Assembly: GCA_016194935.1 (NCBI GenBank)
Contig: JACQAO010000054.1
Location: 1 to 58,603, forward strand
Reading direction: 5' to 3'
Source of the DNA: Betaproteobacteria bacterium
Lineage (GTDB): Bacteria > Pseudomonadota > Gammaproteobacteria > Burkholderiales > Rhodocyclaceae
Length of the DNA: 58,603 nucleotides
The position numbers and the translations under genes were made by a program. This document shows, piece by piece, positions 53,413 to 58,603 of this stretch (position 1 is the stretch's first letter; each line of letters opens with the position of its first letter). The notes below the pieces were generated by a model, which had not been told where the DNA came from, ran no database searches, and worked only from the letters and a program-made list of their open reading frames with translations.

Positions 53413-53534
53413 ATATTAAATATGTTCGAAGCTTTGCAGTGGATTTCGACTTCGATCATATTCACCGCTGTCTCCTCCACCCTCCTCCTTTGGTGTGGAT
53501 TTAGCGCACCTCATTTTGAGGCGCGCTTTTTTTT
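53413..53534 (+). ncRNA. Candidate trans-acting small RNA with CUCCUCC loops
   Basis: About 122 bases with its own promoter and terminator. Three hairpins are seen: CAGUGG/CCGCUG (53437-53442 with 53465-53470); UCCACCC...GGUGUGGA (53476-53499) with loop UCCUCCUUU; and the terminator (53504-53526). CUCCUCC occurs twice, at 53472-53478 and in the loop at 53482-53488, complementary to Shine-Dalgarno sequences. Hfq-dependent sRNAs with CCUCC loops are known in Xanthomonas (sX13), Neisseria and Rhodobacter. A 53-codon frame starting at 53422 crosses it but has no ribosome-binding site and runs through the terminator. Confidence 0.65.
53504..53534 (+). terminator. Rho-independent terminator of the sRNA candidate
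   Basis: GCGC-A-CCTC-ATTTT-GAGG-C-GCGC hairpin (one A/C mismatch) followed by eight T. It lies 36 bases before the -35 of the rplM promoter, so it ends a transcript distinct from rplM. Confidence 0.85.
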
Positions 53535-53569
53535 ATTCTCAATCCTCGATTGCACAATTGCAAGCTGGT

Positions 53570-53599
53570 TTGACATGTGAGCCAGCATTGTTTTAGAAT
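53570..53599 (+). promoter_or_regulatory. rplM-rpsI promoter
   Basis: Perfect -35 TTGACA (53570-53575), 18-base spacer, -10 TAGAAT (53594-53599). Predicted start near 53606 gives a leader of about 73 bases before the rplM ATG. Confidence 0.8.
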
Positions 53600-53678
53600 G
53601 CGCGGTTTCCGAAATTAGCCTGTCACGCAATGTTTCGTTTCGTGTGGGTGACGGATGCTGAGGGATGCCGAGGAATTC

Positions 53679-54107
53679 ATGAAAACATTTTCCGCCAAGC
53701 CGCACGAGGTTAAGCACGACTGGTTCGTCGTAGACGCGACCGACAAAGTGCTGGGTCGCCTGGCCACCGAGATTGCACGCCGCCTGCGCGGCAAGCACAA
53801 AACCGAATATACACCGCACGTCGATACCGGGGATTTTATCGTGGTGGTCAACGTCGAGAAGCTGCGCGTCACCGGCAATAAAGCCGAAGACAAGACATAT
53901 TATCGGCATACCGGCTACCCTGGCGGAATTCGTGAAACCAACTTCACCAAATTGCAGCAGCGCTTCCCTGGCCGCATCCTGGAGAAGGCGGTCAAGGGCA
54001 TGCTGCCCAAAGGCCCGCTGGGTTATGCAATGTTGAAGAAAATGAAATGTTACGCCGGCACCGCACACCCGCATGCCGCGCAGCAGCCGCAATTGCTGGA
54101 AGTTTGA
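53679..54107 (+). CDS. rplM: 50S ribosomal protein L13
   Basis: 142 residues, the exact length of the bacterial protein. [60 protein letters not shown] and [20 protein letters not shown] are diagnostic. GAGGAA lies 6 bases before ATG 53679, which was preferred over an ATG eight codons upstream. Followed 10 bases later by rpsI, as in nearly all bacteria. Confidence 0.98.
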   Translation: MKTFSAKPHEVKHDWFVVDATDKVLGRLATEIARRLRGKHKTEYTPHVDTGDFIVVVNVEKLRVTGNKAEDKTYYRHTGYPGGIRETNFTKLQQRFPGRILEKAVKGMLPKGPLGYAMLKKMKCYAGTAHPHAAQQPQLLEV

Positions 54108-54117
54108 TAGGGATACT

Positions 54118-54510
54118 ATGGCAAGCAACTATTTTTACGGGACCGGTCGTCGCAAAACAGCGGTGGCGCGTGTGTTCATGAAGCAGGGTTCCGGCAAGTT
54201 CGTGGTGAACGACAAGCCGGTAGATGAATTTTTCTCGCGCGAGACGGGTCGCATGGTGGTGCGCCAGCCGCTCGAACTGACTCAGCATGCCGGCACTTTC
54301 GATATCATGGTAAACGTGATCGGCGGTGGCGAATCCGGCCAGGCTGGTGCGGTCCGCCACGGCATCACCCGCGCCCTGATCGAGTATGACGAGACGCTCA
54401 AGTCGGCGCTCTCCAAGGCGGGATTCGTGACACGCGACGCCCGCGAGGTCGAGCGCAAGAAGGTGGGTTTCCACAAGGCGCGCCGCCGCAAGCAGTTCTC
54501 CAAGCGTTAA
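54118..54510 (+). CDS. rpsI: 30S ribosomal protein S9
   Basis: 130 residues. [20 protein letters not shown] at the N-terminus, [20 protein letters not shown] in the middle and the basic C-terminal tail [14 protein letters not shown] that contacts P-site tRNA are all normal. AGGGA precedes the ATG. Co-transcribed with rplM; a terminator follows. Confidence 0.98.
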   Translation: MASNYFYGTGRRKTAVARVFMKQGSGKFVVNDKPVDEFFSRETGRMVVRQPLELTQHAGTFDIMVNVIGGGESGQAGAVRHGITRALIEYDETLKSALSKAGFVTRDAREVERKKVGFHKARRRKQFSKR

Positions 54511-54531
54511 GCCAGGATCGACTTGCCGATC

Positions 54532-54558
54532 AAAAAGCCGCCTGTTGGCGGCTTTTTT
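54532..54558 (+). terminator. Terminator after rpsI
   Basis: AAAAA-GCCGCC-TGTT-GGCGGC-TTTTTT, a perfect intrinsic terminator 21 bases after the rpsI stop. Confidence 0.95.
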
Positions 54559-54651
54559 GTCTGTGCCAGCAAACCTGGGAGCGGAACTCTCTGGCTAGCT
54601 GGCAGTCTGGATACAGGCATACCGTGGTAAGCTGTTTTTCAGGGAGAGGAT

Positions 54652-55680
54652 ATGATCAAGGTGGGTATTGTCGGCGGCACCGGATATACGGGCGCCGAAT
54701 TACTGCGACTGCTGGCGCAGCATCCAAATGTCGAATTGCTGGCGATCACCTCGCGCGGCGAAGCGGGGTCGGCTGTCGCCGACACATTCCCTAACCTGCG
54801 CGGGCGGGTTGCGCTCAAGTTTACCGATCCAGCCCAATCGACGCTGCCGGATTGCGACCTGGTGTTCTTTGCTACACCCAACGGTATTGCCATGAAGCAG
54901 GCCGGCGCCTTGCTTGATGCGGGGGTACGGGTAATCGATCTTGCGGCTGACTTCCGCATCAAGGACGTGCCTCTGTGGGAAAAATGGTATGGCATGCCGC
55001 ACGCCAGCCCGCAACTGGTGGCCGAAGCGGTATATGGATTGCCGGAAGTCAATCGTGAGCTGATACGGAATGCGCGTCTGGTCGCCAATCCAGGTTGTTA
55101 TCCGACCTCGACCCAGCTTGGCCTGTTGCCCCTGATCGAAGCGGGTTGCGTCGATACGGCGCATTTGATCGCAGACGTTAAATCGGGAGTCACCGGCGCG
55201 GGACGCAAGACTGAGATGCCGCTCCTGTTCGCGGAGGCGTCGGATAACTTCAAGGCCTACAAAGTCGCCGGTCACCGGCATCTGCCGGAAATTAGCCAGG
55301 GACTGTCGTTGGCCGCAGGACACCGGATTGGGCTGACCTTTGTCCCGCATTTGACCCCGTTGATCCGCGGGATACATGCCACGCTGTATGCGCGGGTGAC
55401 GCGTGAGGAGGACTTTCAGGGATTGTTCGAACGGCGTTATGCCAGCGAGCCTTTCGTCGATGTACTGCCGCCCGGCAGCCATCCGGAGACACGTTCGGTA
55501 CGCGCCGCCAATATCTGCCGCATCGCTGTGCACAGGCCGCAGAACGGCGACACGCTGGTAATTTTATCGGTGATCGACAATCTGGTTAAGGGCGCCGCCG
55601 GTCAGGCGGTACAGAATATGAATCTGATGTTTGGGTTTGACGAGTGCGCGGGTCTTTCACAAATTCCCGTTTTGCCCTGA
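54652..55680 (+). CDS. argC: N-acetyl-gamma-glutamyl-phosphate reductase
   Basis: Third step of arginine synthesis. 342 residues. NADP motif [39 protein letters not shown], and [20 protein letters not shown] with the catalytic Cys149; later [13 protein letters not shown] and [18 protein letters not shown] precedes the ATG. The DUF6776-like gene begins inside its last 37 bases. Confidence 0.98.
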   Translation: MIKVGIVGGTGYTGAELLRLLAQHPNVELLAITSRGEAGSAVADTFPNLRGRVALKFTDPAQSTLPDCDLVFFATPNGIAMKQAGALLDAGVRVIDLAADFRIKDVPLWEKWYGMPHASPQLVAEAVYGLPEVNRELIRNARLVANPGCYPTSTQLGLLPLIEAGCVDTAHLIADVKSGVTGAGRKTEMPLLFAEASDNFKAYKVAGHRHLPEISQGLSLAAGHRIGLTFVPHLTPLIRGIHATLYARVTREEDFQGLFERRYASEPFVDVLPPGSHPETRSVRAANICRIAVHRPQNGDTLVILSVIDNLVKGAAGQAVQNMNLMFGFDECAGLSQIPVLP

Positions 55681-56420
55681 CGCTGCGTCGCTGGCGCGGG
55701 CGCTTCGGGATTTCCGCGCCACGCGTAACTGTACGCACGCATTTGCCGTGGTACTGGTGGACGTTGAGTGTAGTAGCTCTCCTGGCGATTGCCTTGGCCT
55801 CTGCTGCCTGGATTTACGATGCGGGTCGCCGCTTTGCCGGGTTCGACCGAAGTGAAACTGAACGGGAGATTGATACCCTGCATGGGCGAACCGCAGAACT
55901 GGAAAAAGAGCTGGCGCGTCTGCGCAGTCTTGCCGATGTCAGCGACAGCAAACTGCAGATCGAACTGACTACCCAGCAGCAATTGACGCGCCAGGTTGAA
56001 GTGCTGGAAAACGAGAATGCCCAACTCAAGGAAGATCTGTCGGTGTTCGAAAACCTTGCATTGGCCCAGGGGCAGGAGGGCAGCGTCAGCATAAACCGAT
56101 TGCGCGTGGAACCGGAGGCCGCCGGCGCAGCCAACCAGTATCGCTACCACATGCTGGTGGCCATGCAAGGGGGCAGGAAAGAGCTGGAATTCAAGGGTAA
56201 TCTGCAACTGATGCTGAGCCTACAGCAGGAAAGCAAAAGTGTTATGATGCTTTTACCGTTGCCAACCGACCAGAATTTGCAGCAATACAGCATTAATTTC
56301 AAACATTTCCGTCGTCTTGATGGGACTTTCCGGATTCCCCCGGGTTCCCGGATTAAAAGTGTCGAGGTGCGTCTCATGCAGGGAGGCGCCTTGAAAGCAT
56401 CCAAGAGCGTTACATTGTGA
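55644..56420 (+). CDS. Membrane-anchored coiled-coil protein (DUF6776-like)
   Basis: 258 residues from a GTG start overlapping argC. One membrane helix at about 37-58 ([21 protein letters not shown]), then a coiled coil ([20 protein letters not shown] through [15 protein letters not shown]), then a beta-rich C-terminal domain ([40 protein letters not shown]). The family is of unknown function and regularly precedes bactofilin genes, so a role in cell-envelope organisation is possible. Confidence 0.85.
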   Translation: MRGSFTNSRFALTLRRWRGRFGISAPRVTVRTHLPWYWWTLSVVALLAIALASAAWIYDAGRRFAGFDRSETEREIDTLHGRTAELEKELARLRSLADVSDSKLQIELTTQQQLTRQVEVLENENAQLKEDLSVFENLALAQGQEGSVSINRLRVEPEAAGAANQYRYHMLVAMQGGRKELEFKGNLQLMLSLQQESKSVMMLLPLPTDQNLQQYSINFKHFRRLDGTFRIPPGSRIKSVEVRLMQGGALKASKSVTL

Positions 56421-56432
56421 GAAGGGGATACC

Positions 56433-56861
56433 ATGTTCTCGAAGAAAACCAGTAAACCGCTAGGCCGCATTGATAGTCTGGTCGGCAGCGGCACCAAGAT
56501 CGTCGGCGATGTCGCCTTTAACGGCGGCCTGCGTGTGGATGGCGAGATCAAGGGGAATGTTCTAAGTACAACCGGCGAGCAGCACAGTACGCTGGTCATC
56601 AGCGAACACGCGCGTATCGAAGGTGAAATCAGCGTATCCCATCTGGTGATCAACGGCACGGTGATCGGACCGGTATTCTCCAGCGAATTACTGGAACTTC
56701 AGGCGCATGCAAGAGTCACAGGAGATGTCCAGTACAACACCATCGAGATGCATCTGGGGGCAGTCGTACAGGGGCGCCTGGTGCATCAGGGGGCAACCAG
56801 CAAACCCATTGAACTGAAATTAGCGTCGAATAAGCAGGCGTCCGGCGGCGGTAGTAATTGA
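56433..56861 (+). CDS. Bactofilin
   Basis: A 142-residue cytoskeletal polymer-forming protein. The central domain is a run of short beta-helix turns: SLVGSGTKIVGDVAFNGGLR, VDGEIKGNV, STLVISEHARIEGEISVSHL, INGTVIGPVFSSELLELQAH. Termini are short and polar. It forms a right-handed beta-helix and filaments without nucleotide. It follows the DUF6776-like gene by 12 bases and probably shares its transcript. Confidence 0.95.
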   Translation: MFSKKTSKPLGRIDSLVGSGTKIVGDVAFNGGLRVDGEIKGNVLSTTGEQHSTLVISEHARIEGEISVSHLVINGTVIGPVFSSELLELQAHARVTGDVQYNTIEMHLGAVVQGRLVHQGATSKPIELKLASNKQASGGGSN

Positions 56862-56886
56862 CTGTCCCGGAGAATGGCCGGATAAT
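56858..56886 (+). promoter_or_regulatory. Predicted erpA promoter
   Basis: -35 TTGACT (56858-56863), 17-base spacer, -10 GATAAT (56881-56886), giving a start near 56893 and a short leader before the AGGAG of erpA. The -35 touches the bactofilin stop codon. Confidence 0.6.
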
Positions 56887-56918
56887 GGGCCAATCTGAAA
56901 ATCCCTTAGGAGCAGGAC

Positions 56919-57269
56919 ATGAATGCACCCACCGAAATGCCCTTGCCGCTGTTGTTCACGGACAGCGCGGCCAGCAAAGTCAAAGAGTTGATCGCCGAAG
57001 AAGGCAATGCCGAGCTTAAACTGCGCGTATTCGTCAGCGGCGGCGGCTGCTCAGGTTTCCAGTACGGATTTACTTTCGACGAAATGAAGAACGATGACGA
57101 CACCGTGGTGGAAAAAAGCGGCGTTACCTTGCTCATCGACTCGATGAGTTACCAGTATCTGGTCGGCGCTGAAATCGATTACTCCGAAGGACTGGAGGGG
57201 GCGCAGTTCGTGATTAAAAATCCGAACGCTACTTCTACTTGCGGCTGTGGCTCTTCGTTCTCCGCCTGA
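56919..57269 (+). CDS. erpA: Iron-sulfur cluster insertion protein ErpA
   Basis: An A-type Fe-S carrier, 116 residues. The three cluster Cys are present: Cys44 in [14 protein letters not shown], and Cys108 and Cys110 in [30 protein letters not shown] is the typical start. Delivers [4Fe-4S] clusters to essential enzymes. AGGAG precedes the ATG. Followed by a bidirectional terminator. Confidence 0.97.
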   Translation: MNAPTEMPLPLLFTDSAASKVKELIAEEGNAELKLRVFVSGGGCSGFQYGFTFDEMKNDDDTVVEKSGVTLLIDSMSYQYLVGAEIDYSEGLEGAQFVIKNPNATSTCGCGSSFSA

Positions 57270-57291
57270 TTTATCGGGGTTGTTGCAGCAG

Positions 57292-57319
57292 AAAAAAGGG
57301 ACGCTTAGCGTCCCTTTTT
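57292..57319. terminator. Bidirectional terminator between erpA and the M23 gene
   Basis: AAAAAA-GGGACGC-TTA-GCGTCCC-TTTTT; an intrinsic terminator usable on both strands, 23 bases past erpA and 22 bases past the convergent M23 gene. Confidence 0.95.
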
Positions 57320-57340
57320 CATTACTGGCCAGGTAGCTTG

Positions 57341-58603
57341 CTATTCAAGCAGGGCCAGATCGGTGTTCTTGATGAGATCGAGCCGTGCAAGTAACGGCTG
57401 AGCGTACGCCTGGAACTGCGTTAGCTGCTGCGGCCCAAGCGGCGGCGCGCCGGGGAGCGCGATAGTGAGCGGGTTTTTGTACACGCCGCCAACACGGAAC
57501 TCATAATGCAGGTGCGGGCCGGTGGACCAGCCGGTAGTGCCAACATAGCCGATGACCTCGCCCTGGGAAACGCGCGCACCTGTCTTGATGCCGGCGGCGA
57601 AACGCGACAAGTGGCCGTAAAGCGTGGTGTAGCGACCTTGATGGCGCAGGATGATGACTCGACCGTAACCACCCTGATTACCGGCAAAATCAACCACTCC
57701 ATCTGCTGTCGCCTTGACCTTGGCGCCGATCGGAGCACCATAGTCGACGCCGGTGTGAGCGCGCCATTTCTGTAAAATTGGATGGAAACGGGCAGTGGTA
57801 AATCCTGAAGTTATGCGTGAAAACTCCAGCGGCGAGCGCAGGAAAGCCTTGCGAATATTTTTGCCATCGGCGGTGTAATAGCCGCCCTTGCCAGCGGTAT
57901 CCTCGAACCAGACGGCTCGATAGGTTCTGCCGTTATTGACGAACTCCGCAGCAAGTATGCGACCGGTACGCATGGTCTTGCCGAGATGCGAGAGGGTTTC
58001 ATATACCACCGCGAAACGGTCGCCCCGGCGCAAATCGCGGTGGAAGTCTATATCGCCGCCAAAAATATCGGCAAGCTGGAGGGCAACGCTGTCAGGCAAG
58101 CCAGCGGCATCGGTTGCGCCAAACAGGGAATATTGGATCTGGCCGGATTTCATCTGCACTTGCGTATCCAACTGGAGAGCCTGCTCGCTTGCTTGCAGAC
58201 GACCGTTGCGGCGCTCGACGAAAAGCGCGCGATCATTACCGTTGAGTGGATAAATCAGCATTTGCAGCTCGCCGTTGCCGCCGACATGCGCAGAGACCGG
58301 CTTACCTGGGCGCAGTTGCCGGAAAATTGCCTGGGTGTCCGGATTGTCGCGCAGAAACTGGAAGGCGGCTTCGTCCTGAACACCCAGGCGCGCCAGCAGG
58401 CTGGCGACGCTGTCGCCGCGCTGAATGCGTTCTTCGCGCACAAAGAAATCATTATCCGCTTGCGCAGCAATACCGGCGGGTGCGGCAAGCTGTTCGATGA
58501 TGGTTTGCTGCGGAGCTTGTAAATCCAGGGTCGATGGCGCGGTGCCGAAAGCGGCAACCATACCCAATAGCGAAACACCGGCAACGCCTGCCGCAGCCCA
58601 TAG
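57341..58603 (-). CDS. M23 family metallopeptidase (5' end outside window)
   Basis: The C-terminal 420 residues of a murein endopeptidase. The frame is open to the window edge and the last bases code for a membrane helix (AAAGVAGVSLLGMVAAF), so the true start lies beyond. A LysM/OapA-like region follows (EERIQRGDSVASLLARLGVQ), then the LytM domain with zinc motifs HTGVDYGAPIGAKVKA, RVIILRHQGRYTTLYGHLSR and GPHLHYEFRVGG. It resembles MepM-type enzymes that cut cross-links during wall growth. Convergent with erpA. Confidence 0.93.
   Translation of the reverse strand, partial: LWAAAGVAGVSLLGMVAAFGTAPSTLDLQAPQQTIIEQLAAPAGIAAQADNDFFVREERIQRGDSVASLLARLGVQDEAAFQFLRDNPDTQAIFRQLRPGKPVSAHVGGNGELQMLIYPLNGNDRALFVERRNGRLQASEQALQLDTQVQMKSGQIQYSLFGATDAAGLPDSVALQLADIFGGDIDFHRDLRRGDRFAVVYETLSHLGKTMRTGRILAAEFVNNGRTYRAVWFEDTAGKGGYYTADGKNIRKAFLRSPLEFSRITSGFTTARFHPILQKWRAHTGVDYGAPIGAKVKATADGVVDFAGNQGGYGRVIILRHQGRYTTLYGHLSRFAAGIKTGARVSQGEVIGYVGTTGWSTGPHLHYEFRVGGVYKNPLTIALPGAPPLGPQQLTQFQAYAQPLLARLDLIKNTDLALLE

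Noticed and set aside
53422..53580. A 53-codon hydrophobic frame in the gap before rplM
   Set aside because: It has no ribosome-binding site and crosses both the terminator hairpin and the -35 of the rplM promoter; the RNA-level signals explain the region better. It was kept only as an alternative to the sRNA call.

Overview
The window is chromosomal DNA of a GC-rich betaproteobacterium, probably of the Nitrosomonadales/Gallionella-Sulfuricella kind. This is inferred from gene order and protein character (ppc beside hemCDXY, purH-fis-dusB, lptD-surA-pdxA-rsmA, proS/rppH, coq7/osmC, rplM-rpsI, argC-bactofilin-erpA); no rRNA or tRNA is present to confirm it. No phage, IS element or CRISPR array was seen.

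Layout. 1-2744: a TetR-type regulator diverging from two short-chain dehydrogenases and an MFS exporter cut by the window edge. 2818-3488: a PIN toxin-antitoxin pair. 3590-11048: ppc, a secreted thioredoxin-fold protein, and the hemC-hemD-hemX-hemY tetrapyrrole operon. 11068-11699: a second PIN (VapC) pair. 11850-22508: a copper-resistance island. It holds copK on the plus strand, a long minus-strand operon (small periplasmic protein, TolC-like outer-membrane protein, multicopper oxidase, cupredoxin, CusF-like chaperone, Met-rich protein, Cu P-type ATPase), and the divergent copRS two-component system. Palindromes of the type ATTAC(A/G)-N4-(T/C)GTAAT sit in front of copK and between copRS and the operon. 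At the edge of the island lie an orphan FlgB-like rod protein and a tiny secreted peptide. 22528-25044: a cytosine-5 methyltransferase, a candidate restriction enzyme and a Vsr endonuclease. 25119-29378: a secreted VPS10/BNR-repeat protein, the debris of an acetyltransferase gene, and a periplasmic PheC-AroQ fusion.

29406-35595: hemF, phzF, purD, purH, fis and dusB, with two copies of a CACAGAG palindromic repeat bracketing phzF-purD. 35752-40145: an accessory stretch of thioesterases, a MarR-GNAT fusion, two frameshifted GNAT genes, an uncharacterised protein with a possible Cys-His-Asp triad, and a DUF5615/DUF433 toxin-antitoxin pair. 40229-48478: ubiH-pepP, and divergent from them lptD-surA-pdxA-rsmA. 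48493-58603: lytic transglycosylase, proS, rppH, a CNP1-like protein, coq7, osmC, rplM-rpsI, argC, a DUF6776-like protein, bactofilin, erpA and an M23 peptidase cut by the window end.

The most interesting non-coding signal is at 53340-53534, in the only gene-free stretch longer than 300 bases. A CRP/FNR-like palindrome, a sigma-70-like promoter with a perfect TATAAT, about 120 transcribed bases with two CUCCUCC motifs (one in a hairpin loop) and a terminator together look like an anti-Shine-Dalgarno small RNA just upstream of the separate rplM promoter. Other points worth attention are the orphan FlgB beside the copper genes, the PheC-AroQ fusion, and a palindromic insertion that forms the N-terminus of ubiH.
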